Source: Chaenocephalus aceratus
Lineage: Eukaryota; Chordata; Actinopteri; Perciformes; Channichthyidae
NCBI GenBank assembly: GCA_023974075.1
Contig: CM043797.1
Coordinates: forward strand, 14,370,178 to 14,434,177
Reading direction: 5' to 3'
DNA length: 64,000 bases
The first letter of the stretch is position 1, and each line of letters begins with the position of its first letter. The position numbers were made by a program, and so were the translations under genes. Of the stretch, positions 44,189 through 55,400 are shown piece after piece. Under the pieces are notes generated by a model, which saw only the letters and a program-made list of their open reading frames with translations, searched no databases and was not told the DNA's origin.

Positions 44189-46303
44189 CCTCCCTCGCTC
44201 CCTTAAGTGATGCTCTCCTGCAATTGGCCCTGGCAACAATGAAGTCATATTTTCACAACACAGGCAACTGAGCAAGTTAATTAGATCATAAACGCAGCTG
44301 AAATCTTTTCCAAAAAATAACTTAAATGTATTTAGAATTTAAAGGATAGAAATGTCAGCACAGGGGGAGGTAATCCCTGACTCACTGCTATTGGTTTAGA
44401 AGTCCCTGCAAATAAAATGGCCATCAATTTGTCTAATGGAGCCAGTCATATCTGGAAAGATGATAAAAGTTCGTTAAATAATTAAAAGAGAGGTTTGTCT
44501 GGCCTACACAAGACTAATTATTTGTGAATAAACAGAATCCATTAGTCGAAGACCTACATAATGGACAGAGTGAACAGATGATCATTGAGTGACTCCTGGG
44601 ATGTGTGACGCCAGCGTAATACAAAAGGAGCCCAGGAGTATGGGAGCATTTACATTTCCATTATGGTGATTGATGAAGACCTCTGATGACAATCCAATTT
44701 GGGATTCAACAAATGTGGATACAAATGGCAGCAAGTAGGACAACATGGGCTCTGTGCAGCGTGTGGTCAGCTAATGAACTGCCTTTATATCCTAATGGAT
44801 ACATCATGATTCAATATTTGGTTAATTCAGATTGGACTGGCCATGGCACTTTACTATCAAACAGGGTTTCCTGCGCAATAAGCCAGAGCTGCGTATTACG
44901 CCAATCAGCATGTGCAGAGCATGTATAGCCTCAGACAAAACAGAATTATTATCAAGCTTGCAATTATCAAACCTGCCGGATAAAAGCAACACAATTCCCT
45001 GTGAAAACAATAAAAAAAAAGCTGGAATTAGGTTTAATTTAGTACAAATCAATATATATTATAACTAGCTTAATTTGCTAAAGCAAACACAATAGAGGCG
45101 GTGCAGTAAACAAGATATTATTGATTCTCCGTCAGCTTATTATATTGCAACAGCAACAATGAAAGTTAGATTGATTGTATAAAAGAGATGGATTTATGCT
45201 TTAGGCTTTTGCTACAAATAACGTTCCTGGTAATGAAATTCAGAGAAAGGTTTTTGAAAGTATAGGAAAGAAGTATAAACCCACTGCTCCTCCTACTAGG
45301 ATGGGTTAAATGCAGAGGTAAAATGTCACTGCGTGTGCTGTGTGCATGTATGTGTGACCATTAAAGAGGATTTCATCCTCCAATTCTATATATCTATCTA
45401 TCCATCTATCTATCTATCCATCTATCTATCTATCCATCTATCTATCTATCCATCTATCCATCTATCTATCTATCTATCTATCTATCTGTCTGTCTGTCTG
45501 TCTGTCTGTCTGCACTCACCCAGGATCTTGACTGTTTGCCTGTGAGACCGCTCTCGGGACAAAGCGCAGGGGCCTTGCAGGTCCATTTTGCTTTTCCACA
45601 ACTTGCATCCGATGGAGCCATAGAGGAAGATGAGGCAGAGCATGGGGCAGAAAAAGTAGGTGGTGGACACCCAGAGCATGATGTGCAGCTTCCCGGAACT
45701 GATGGCGTAGTTGCTGTGCTTGCACTGCCCTGTGTTGTAGTCCGGGTGTGTATCGTTGTCATACTCCACCCCAACGAGGAAGAGCGTTGGAGCGGCGGAC
45801 ACCAGGGCAAAGACCCACAGGGCGAAGATGATGTACTGGACCCTGCGTCGGGTCACCAACGCCTTGCTCCTGAGGGGGAAGCTGATGGCCAGGTAGCGCT
45901 CGATGCTCAGGGCCGTGATGTGCAGGATGGTGGCCGAGGTGCAGCCTTCGAAGATGTAGTGATAGAAGCGACACACCACCTCCCCGAAAAGCCAGGGCAC
46001 GTACTTCCACAGGCGGTAAAGGTCAAAGGGCAGGCAGAGGAAGATGATGAGGTCGGACACCGCCATGCTGGAGAGGTAGAGGTTGGTGGTGGTCTTCATG
46101 TCCTTGAAGTGCTGGATGATGAGGATGGTCATGGTGTTGCCGGTCACCCCGATGATGAAGATGAGGATGCAGATGACAGTGACAGGGATGAGGGTGGAGG
46201 TGGGGAAGAGGGAGCCCTCGTAGTGATGGTCGTCTATGTTCAACTGGTCCATGGCCTCTGCTCCCCCCGCATTAAGGTCCACCTGGGGTCTGGTCCAGGG
46301 CAT
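43381..46303 (-). CDS. mlnr: Motilin receptor-like GPCR (GHSR/MLNR family), complete, 2 coding exons
   Basis: Exon 1 is 46303-45520 and exon 2 is 43688-43381; the junction (CTGG|GTGAGT ... CAG|CA) restores Ala262, giving 363 residues. Class A GPCR marks: GN in TM1 (55-56), TTTNLYLSSMAVSDL in TM2 with Asp84, Cys111 and Cys194 for the extracellular disulfide, Glu119 in TM3 (the acidic residue used by ghrelin/motilin receptors), ERY 135-137, CWLP 271-274 and NPVLY 312-316. The intron after SHRQTVKIL in the third loop is the family's single conserved intron position. GHRQTV, TRRRVQ and LCYLSASINP favour MLNR over GHSR. Predicted to couple a gut peptide to Gq at the plasma membrane. The ATG at 46303 is first in frame; ATG 46252 is an alternative. 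It sits downstream of fndc3a on the same strand, as in human. Confidence 0.9.
44128..44188. repeat. (CA)n microsatellite in the mlnr intron
   Basis: About 30 CA units. Confidence 0.95.
45388..45512. repeat. (TATC)n/(TCTG)n compound microsatellite next to the mlnr splice donor
   Basis: About 24 TATC/CATC units are followed by about seven TCTG units that end two bases from the donor site of mlnr exon 1 (45514-45519). Confidence 0.95.
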
Positions 46304-46346
46304 GCCCACTGTCACTGAGTGTTGGCACAGCAAAGGGGGAATCAAT

Positions 46347-47093
46347 ACTTAAACAAGGAGAGAGAAATGAAACCATTAAAGGACTAAACTGGGGTTTCTT
46401 TTAAACTTCACTATATTTAGATATTTCTCCTGTCAGGGTTTATCGTTTCTTGTAGTTTTGTATTAATTTCACCTGGATTCATCTTCTTATTTATAGAACA
46501 TGCATTTTCAAGCAGTTGGACTACCTACGTTGTAAATGTATTATCTTTTCGATTTACACACGACATCTATTGCGTGTCTGTCCGTCCTGGGAGAGGGATC
46601 TGTTGCTCTCCCTGAGGTTTCTTAAATGTTTCCCCCATTAACTGTGGGGTTTCTTTGCAAGTGTTTCCTTGTCTGATGTTGGGGTCCAAGAACAGAAAGT
46701 GTTGTCTCCATATTCTGTACAAACTCTAAAGTCCACTGAGACAAATGTAAAATGTGTGATATTGGGCTATATAAATACACTTTGATTGATTGAGACCAAT
46801 GATCATAAGGTCTGCCTTCTTTCATTTTGATCATTTAAACGTGAATTTAAATAATCGCACCCCATTTCCTTCTAGCAAAAGTGTTGACTACAGAACTCAA
46901 ATGCTAGAACTTTTGAATGGAAACTGGTAGATGGCTTTTTTCTTTAAAAGAATGTTAAATACAACAACAATATAAAGTAAAAGCAGGTTGTAGTAGAATG
47001 AATAAAACATGCATTTGATGCTCGTTTAACTTTTATACCTAAAAGTAGAAACAACATCCGTGTGTGGAATAAATAATGGCTGTTCACTTTACC
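46347..47093 (-). other. mlnr: Probable 5' UTR intron of mlnr
   Basis: The minus strand shows a donor TTTCACAG|GTAAAG with the exon ending at 47093. An acceptor with a good pyrimidine tract (TTTCTCTCTCCTTGTTTAAG) ends just before 46347, 44 bases upstream of the ATG. A non-coding first exon upstream of 47093 is therefore likely. Confidence 0.45.
46555..46795 (+). repeat. Interspersed retroposon 3' end
   Basis: GTCCGTCCTGGGAGAGGGAT, CTCTCCCTGAGGTTTCTT and the tail GATATTGGGCTATATAAATA with a (TGAT)n-like end form a consensus seen very widely in teleost genomes. It lies inside the proposed mlnr 5' UTR intron. Confidence 0.6.
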
Positions 47094-47274
47094 TGTGAAA
47101 CTCAGCTGGATCTCTTAAAAACGTTTTCTTGGTCTCTGTTGCGTTGCTGTGTGTCGATGGCGAGCGGCAGCAGGGTCTCATGAAGTGGCAGAGCCGGTTC
47201 CTGGTGCTCAGTGACCAGGAGAGCTCTGCTGAGAGATGAATAAGGGAGCACCTCCTCCACACCACCACCCTGAG

Positions 47275-47276
<2 letters not shown>

Positions 47277-47335
<59 letters not shown>
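47277..47335. repeat. (GT)n microsatellite upstream of mlnr
   Basis: About 29 GT units, roughly 180 bases upstream of the proposed mlnr untranslated exon. Confidence 0.95.
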
Positions 47336-47337
<2 letters not shown>

Positions 47338-47339
47338 TA

Positions 47340-48886
47340 ACTAATCAAATGATGATGAGACGGATGATGGTAAAAGGCATATGATGGAGTGAATCCATCA
47401 CTGCTGCTCCTCTGGGAGACTACATATAGATTAAGTACCATACTAATTTGAATTGAGTGTAAATACATGAGAAAAACACATATGAGGGATGTAGGTTTAT
47501 TAATTGATGCATCAATCACTGAAAGCCCAGCGTGTTTGCTGAGCTGTCTGGGAGAAGTCACTGAAAAATGAGCCCTGTGTTTGCCTAATTGTCCACTTGC
47601 CCCATCCGTCACTCTACTTAGCTTCATCACTCCACACTCCCAACGACACTTCTCGTCTTCGTCACTCTCACCTTACCTACCAGGCTTGTTATAATAAACT
47701 CAGTTTCATCTTTGCTGGTTTAACAGGAATGTCATCTTTAAAGAATGTCCATAACGTTTAGTTGGCGGTGAGAGCGAGTCTGAAAAGGTCAACAGTTGTG
47801 TGAGTTCTTCCACCTGGTTTTCTGTTAAATAATAGAAGATTTAATTCAGTATGACCGGTAACACTGTTCTTCACTTCATATCCAACTAATCCACAAATTC
47901 TGAGGTTTTCAGTCTGATTTGGATGAAGAGAAAGTGTTGCAAGCCCTGCAGATTAATATGAGAAGAATCATTTATGACTGTTTGTACATTTTCTTCAAAT
48001 AATTGCATTCCCTAGTGCTCCAGGCTGTGAACATACCACTTTGAGACTTTCTCTCCCTGATTTACAGGTTTTCCGGCTGTGTCCAAAGAAGCATTAGTCA
48101 CCAAACCCTGGAGGGCCGTGCTCTGTTGGTTCAGAGCCACCATATCCATTAGGTCTAAATGAACCTTTGTAAGCAGAGTCACACTGACACCGGCTGTATC
48201 TGTGTGTTTACACTGAGCTGATCCCCAGCCGGATGCACCGCTCGGACCTGAGGGGCAGCAGGAATGTCCCCCCCTCTTGTTTACTCCTGTCAAAGAAACA
48301 CAACAGGGAAAGCTTGTTTTTCCCCTTTTTAAGAAATGGGTGACCAGTGTGTCTCTCAACAAGAACCAATGATGTACACAGAAGAGTGAACGGAGTAAGC
48401 TTACTTAACATTAGTCATGGCTCTCCTACTCACAGTTAACAGGAACTCTTGCTTCTCCAAAGGCTTTCATTCAACAGTTTCTCAAATACTGTCAGTCCAT
48501 TATGTGGCGCTCATCACCTCATCACCTGTTGCTAAAGGTTGATTTATTAAACTAAATCATGGTCAATAGAGATAAACTTGTATTTCCCACAGCTCCATTT
48601 GTTGGTAGGAATTTAAGTTTTGAACTACTGGTCAAACGTGACCAGAAATGACAGATTAGGACTACTGGGAAGGTATAGTTTACTTGCATCATGGCCTATT
48701 GTTCTCTCAAGCATTTTCAGATGATTTGACCCATTTAAAAACACTTGAAAGAAAAGGAAATGAAGTACCATTTTTGCTGATGATCAGTCTTTCCAGGCTT
48801 CAAGTAGGGCAATGCTCTCAGCCAGATGTCATTTGAACATAAATGTATGACGATTTGAAACAACAAGGCTGAAACTCAGCATAAAC
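47340..48886. other. Intergenic sequence between mlnr and hAT MITE
   Basis: Open frames here (for example 48012-48362 minus) have no family features. Nothing supportable. Confidence 0.4.
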
Positions 48887-49906
48887 CAGTAGTGCTCAAA
48901 CTTTTTCTGTCAGGCCCCCCCTTTGGAGAAAAAAAAAAGTCGGGCCCCCCCAACACAAATAGTCAGGCTCAGTGGCGGCGCCAGAGATTTCTTTTGGGGG
49001 TGCTGTGGGGTAGCTTGAGGGTGCTCAAACATTTAGGGTTTCCCATTAATGTACCGGGCGCTACAGTGGAATGTTCTACTGCAACACTCCCCACACGCAT
49101 ATACACAGTGTACCCGCAACTGTTACAATGAAGGCTCGATAATCAGCTCACGGCATATAGGTGTAAGCAGGGGTCAAGTGCTATTTTTACAGGTGGTGTG
49201 TGGACCTCACATAGGGGGGTCCGGGGGCAAGCTCCACCGGGAAGATTTATTTTTAAATATTGAAGTTAAAAGCATCAATCTGGTGCACTTTGAGAGCAAA
49301 ATTAAGAGATCTATGGATACCTCTGTTACACCCATTTGAAACAGAACTGTAAACAGATTTACTTTTTCTTTATGGATATTTTACAAATCACCCTTTTAAA
49401 CTGTATTCTTGTTTTACTGTCATATAGTATTTCATAGCTGTTTTTCATTTATGCTCTTATTTTTTTATAACTATAATGATCATATAAATGTGTGCCTCGG
49501 AAATAATTGTTTACATTAATGGTGACCAAAATGTTTGAGACCCACTGAGATAACACTGACAGAGTCCTTTAGCTCACTGAGTCTCTCAGTCTGACAGGAG
49601 AGGACTCTCCTCCACTTTGTTGTTGAAAAAACTCCTTATATCCGTTAGCGTAGCTCGCTAGCACCAGAAGCTAACAACAACGATCTCCGGTACCGGTGCG
49701 CTCTCTCTCTTTCTCTCTCGTGCACACACACACACACGCTTTAATGAAACACAGAGACCCAGACGTAATAGTACTGTAGTGCATCACATTATTTTCGAAT
49801 CAATTTTTCAAATTATGATTTTTTTTTTTTTAATAACCACTTTTCCTCCTGGTCTCTCATGCCCCCCCCTGGCATGCCTCTGCGCCCCCCACTTTGAGAA
49901 CCACTG
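48887..49906. mobile_element. hAT-type non-autonomous element, 8 bp target duplication
   Basis: Left end CAGTAGTGCTCAAACTTTTT and right end CACTTTGAGAACCACTG are inverted repeats of the familiar CAGTGGTTCTCAAA type. They are flanked by GCATAAAC at 48879-48886 and 49907-49914, an exact 8 bp duplication. C-rich tracts follow each tip. 1020 bp, no intact transposase. Confidence 0.9.
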
Positions 49907-50282
49907 GCATAAACCATTGATTTCAATGTCCATGCAGCATGGCCAGTTACCACCTGAGATGCTGTGTCATCACTTTTCTATTTACAATTTTGTTTCTAGT
50001 CAGTTTGTTCCATGGCTAATTCTTGTTCTGTCCGACCGAAAGCGCAAAACCAAAGAAATATTCTACGGAAAAAAAGGAAATAATCCTCACGTTGGAACCA
50101 GTGAATGTGTAGGGTTCATTTCTTGATTTATTACAATATGTAATGAATGGATAACTAGCATAGCTGACTTTTTTTCATATTTATATAGAAAGATTAGATT
50201 GTTGAACCTTGCAATATTTGATGAGTAATCCAAAGACAACAACAAAGGCCAAAAATCAAACACGATAAAGAATTATAAATCT

Positions 50283-50288
50283 TTTATT
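50283..50288 (-). promoter_or_regulatory. fndc3a: Candidate polyadenylation signal of fndc3a
   Basis: AATAAA on the minus strand, in a very AT-rich region about 2.15 kb below the fndc3a stop codon. The stretch 50270-52439 would be its 3' UTR. Confidence 0.45.
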
Positions 50289-52439
50289 GTGCATGGATCC
50301 TTTGTAGATATCATGGCTATACAGATACACTTTAGATACATATCTATGATTATACATTTTCCCATAACGAACATTTTAAAGTGATATGTCTGGTAGTATG
50401 TATAGTATAACAAATTTTCATTTTGGAATGTACGGTGTATGAGGTAACTGCAAACATTAAAATTACATAAAAATGGTCTATTTTTGTGCATATTTTATTC
50501 ATTTTTGTAGCATTTTGTTAATCTCCCCAACCAAAGGTAGTAAGCCCAGGGTGAAGCGGTGTTAAAATGGCACACGTTGCAATCGCTATCAAAAATAGGA
50601 TTTTGAATTCTTTAAATGACAGAGCAGACATTTGCAGAATGTCTGAAAGACCAAATCATGTAATTATCCAAGACGTTTCGCAAGGTACCTGCATTTCATT
50701 TTTACGGTTGCAACAGCAGTTATCTTCCCAAAACCAAACACTAGACCCTACAGCCAGATCACCACTGAAAACTCAGGGTTACAAATCTGTTACAGATACT
50801 TAACACACAGAGAAAAGGCAAATTTAGATTCACAGGAAGTACATGATATAACACATTTTGTATCTGCCATTTGCGTTCCATGATTCATGAGTACTCAGGA
50901 TGTATTATTTTCTCTGGAGAGTATTAACTTATATTACTTCAATATTATAAAAAAATATACTTCACACATGTATGACCTGACAAAATAAATCATAAGTAAT
51001 ACATATAACTACTTTCCATTTCTCTCCTGATTACATATGTTTACTATCATCAAATAAATGTTGCAAAATAAAAGTAAATAAAACCCATTTTAGAGTCGTT
51101 AAACACTAAAAAAAGAAATCAAAACTTAAGAGAAATTAAGAAAAATCTCCCGAGATTTTTTCCCTCTTCAATTAAGGCCTCTGAAACAACTGGTACATAC
51201 TTTTTTCTCTCTCTTTTTTTTTTTTTTGCTGAGAAAGATCAGCTGTTTCAGCGACACATTATGTGGTACTACAACTTTTAAAACACCCAAACCACAAGTA
51301 GGGTTGCACAATCTCAAAGTGTGTTCTATAAAATTCATCACAAGACCAAGACAGTCAGTCGAGGTTTCTTCTTCCACTAAGGTGCAAAATCAATTACTGG
51401 GGAAAAAAAAAAAACAGAAGAAAAGAAAACATACAGGTAAGCATACATTTTCTGTGCTGAACAACAATATTTCGGAGTAAAGCAGCAGTATAACTATATG
51501 ATAGTAAAAATAATTATAATTCACTGTTAGTTTGGTTTTTGTTTGTTTTCTAACTTTATACTGAGCATTTTTTTTTCTCAAACGTACAGGTCCTCGTGTC
51601 TTCACTGTACAAAAATATACTAACATTTCTCCAGTCATTTTTGCATCCTTAAACATTCTGAACATCAAAAAGGTTGGAAAGTGCTAAATGAACGCTGTCT
51701 ATCGCGTGAACAAGATTTTCATTTCCGTTCCTCCTCTCAATAAACCCACCTAAAACTCCAGCAGGGGGTTAAGTCCCCCTTCATCTGGCCCTGACGCCCC
51801 CCCAGCAGTGTACCTCTGTGGCACTAAACTACATACAGTATACACATCTGGACACACCCCCCACAGTGCAAACACTGGCCCACCAGGTCCCAGGATCAAA
51901 AAGCACATAGGCTAAAGACACACCTACATACATTTTGAACACATCTATCAAAAAACAGGTTGATACTGGACACATTAATGGAAATATAAATAATGACTAT
52001 TTCTATACATATTCTGTGTATCTATATATACTGTAATCAACAAGTACGTGAGTCGAAGCGGCCCTTCTCCCCTCTACCCATGACCCTCTTCCAAAATGAA
52101 ACCCTGCTCTTTTCTGACTTCTTTTTCACGCATGATCATGATGAAACAGAAATGTGAACTGAACAACAGATACCACAAAGTGGGGAGGGGGTGACGAAGG
52201 CAGGAGAGGCAGGGAGTTATCACAGGTGCCAAATAAGTTGTTACATCTTCAATTTTTAACTGCTATTCAGCTGTCACTCACCAGCCCACCTTCCCGCTGC
52301 ACCCCAATGTGGAAAATACAATTATTCTGTTGACAGCAGGGCGAGAAAACAATAAGTACAAAACAACAGAGAGAGAGACAGGGAGGGGGGGGGGGGGAAG
52401 AATAAAGCTATAACCCTGCAGCTGGGCGGCGCAAACTGC
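50289..52439 (-). other. fndc3a: Probable fndc3a 3' UTR
   Basis: AT-rich, without introns or repeats that I recognise, between the stop codon at 52440 and the AATAAA at 50283. Contains a G/C homopolymer run at 52384-52398. The extent is inferred. Confidence 0.4.
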
Positions 52440-55400
52440 TTATTTAATAACAAAGTACTGTATGACGAAAGCGATGAGGATGGCGATAACAGCGAACACC
52501 ATGAGGAGGAGGAACGCGCACTGCTCGTCCGTCAGGCTCCGTCTGGCTCGGTTGGATTCCACGCCGGCCCGGGACCCCGAGCCGGCCGCCCCCCCGCTCA
52601 CCGCCACGTCGCTCCGCTGGGGGGAAAGGGTCACTGTGGGGCTGTAGGGGCCACTCAGCTCAGGGGCCTCCTGGCACTGTCTGATCGCACACACCCGGAA
52701 ACGGTAGTCGCTGTTGGGCTGCAGGCTCTGGACATGGAAGGATGTCGCAGACCCTTTGTATGACTGTAAAGAAAGGAACAAAAGTGTGATTAAATACTGT
52801 AAATAGGACAACAAGAGAGCTTAAAGCTCCCATTATACTATTTTCAGGCATATATTATAGGTCTCAGATATATAAAATACATTTCTATGAAGTGTTTTGC
52901 TCAAAATGCCAAACAGATCACCCATTGTAGCCTCATACCCCTCTATTTCAGCCCTGTTAGAGAAGTGCTGATTCTGGGTCCATAGCTTTATAAATAAAGA
53001 AAAAAAGAGAGGAGAGCTCATGCAGGAGAATTGTACCCAGTTAGTCAGCTAAATGCTGCCATGATTAAATGCCGTATCATGTTCCAAACCACATTAAGGA
53101 TTATTTCTGAAACAGTATGGAGCTCAAATGCTTTTTCTCGGACAGGTTTACCACAAGGTGAGTTCCTTTTTATATCCTGCTTTTTTTTTTTTTACAACAT
53201 GTTAGTTCTGATAGCGATGCTTGCTAATGTGAAACAGACCATATTATGTCCAAAACACGTAGCACATTGTTTCTGATCCAGCAACGTTTCTGATTAGGCC
53301 ATGCGCGTAAAGCCAGCCCACATTTTACTAATGTTGCCATGACCGCAGCAAATCTGGATCAGCTCCGTTGTACCCCCGTTTTTAGAGCTTTAGGTACGGA
53401 GGAAAAGAGAGAGGGTTTTGTTTTCTGACACTTTGTGAGTTCCCTAACACCGGAGACACACAGGGCTAGGCATTATAAATGGCCCGCTGGCCCGGAAAGC
53501 ACTATTTAGACACCCCGGGCCAGCATAACGTACTTTCCACTTGCCCGCTCGGGCCATTAAAAAACAGTAAGATGTAAAATCACATTGTCCTGTGGTATTG
53601 GTATTTTGACAAGCAATTTTGTTAAATTGTTTCGTTTATTAACGCTACAACATAGCGTTTCGTGAGGCGGTTGTCGTTGTTGGACGAAAAGCAAACGGCT
53701 GTTTGCTGCGGTGCACAGCGCAGCAGGCTCCCGTGTGCGGGAGCGCGCTCCTTTCAAATCAAATTAAGTTTTATTTATATAGCACATTTTTAAAACGATT
53801 TTTGGTCGAGCCAAAGTGCTGTACATGCAATAAAAACACTTTACTGCGATAGCAAAACAGAACACAATAAATTACAACAGCAAATATAAAAATCGAACAC
53901 AGGAAAATGTCAGGAGTCGTGCTCCGCTCTCACTAGAAGGCCAGGGAGAAGAAGTGAGTCTTTAGTGTTGATTTAAAAACCCCTAGGGTCTGGGCCGACC
54001 TCACATGGAGGGGCAGAGTGTTCCAGAGCCTAGGGCCAGCTGCTGCGAAGGCTCGGTCCCCTCTGGTTTTGAGCCTGGTCTTGGGCACTATCAGCAGCAG
54101 CTGGCTGGGGTGTAGCGATGGAGGAGTTCTGCTATATAAGCCGGAGCCAGCCCATTTAGTGCTTTGAACACAAATAAAAGGAGTTTAAAATCAATTCTGA
54201 ACCGAACTGGAAGCCAGTGTATTGAGGCCAGAATTGGGGTGATGTGGTGACGCTTTTTATGGCCAGTGAGAAGACGCCTTCAGCTGCGTTCTGGACTAGC
54301 TGCAGGCGTCTAATCTACGCCTGGTCCATACCCACGTATAGAGCGTTGCAATAATCCAGCCTCGTAGTTACAAAGGCGTTAATAACCCTTTCTAGTAGGG
54401 CTGCACGATATTGCGATATATTTTTTCCCCCTGCGATATATATAGCGTTTTTTTTAACTATATTTAACCGGATGAAGGATTTTAGTCACGGACGTCTGGA
54501 TCTCAACTGGTTGACGTCATCGTACCTTAAGTCATGATCTAACATGTCATGATAATGCATGTTGCTTACCCTCAAATAAGGGGGTTCATCTGTGAATGAA
54601 GAAGAGAAGAACCTTTTTGTATCCAAAATAGTTCCAGATGGCAGATGTTGCTTTCCTTTTTGGAAGTAAATCTTCATTCTCGCCGGTATTGTCCTCCTGT
54701 TCCTCACTAATTTTTTACCGGTGTTTTGATGGTCTGCAAACTGGCGGGGCGGGGCCTGCTGTGATCTGATCAAGAATGATTGTGATTGGTAGTTTGCTGT
54801 GCATGCAGAGCCTGCATGTCACTCACTCAAGCACCCCTGACATGAGCGCCGCGCAAGTTTTCCTTTTGTAGCAAGCAGCAAAATAATTGTAACATGACGT
54901 GTTTGAGTTAATGTACCTACTTAATATCGCATATCCTAAAAAAAAAAAGAATTAATAAAATGTTTTTATAAAAACGCACGTCCCTGCGATGTGAATATCG
55001 CGGTTATCACCATGACACGATATATCGTTCAGCCCTACTTTCTAGGTCTTTAAAAGATAAAAACGACTTGGTCTTGGCCAATAGTCGCAGGGCTTGACTA
55101 CGGTGCTGACCTGCTTATCAAATTTAAAAGCATTATTGAAGGTCACTCCAAGGTTCATGAGAGAGGGGAGGATGTTTTTATTGAGGGAGCCCAGAATATC
55201 AACCGGCGAGGCTAGAGACTTAGTAATAGGCTTTACAGCAGACTTTCACGCCACATAATCATTCGCCAACATGTTTTTAAAAACACCGGTAACCTGCCAA
55301 GCGCCTGGCAAAAAACAATCTTCAAATAAAAGAAAGTCACCGGAGGAGTTAAAGGAGAGTGAGAGGGAGTATGAGAAGAAGAGGGAGAGAAAGTTTCAGC

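Noticed and set aside
45536..46318. Plus-strand open frame of 260 codons
   Set aside because: Antisense shadow of mlnr exon 1; no membrane protein features and a biased composition.
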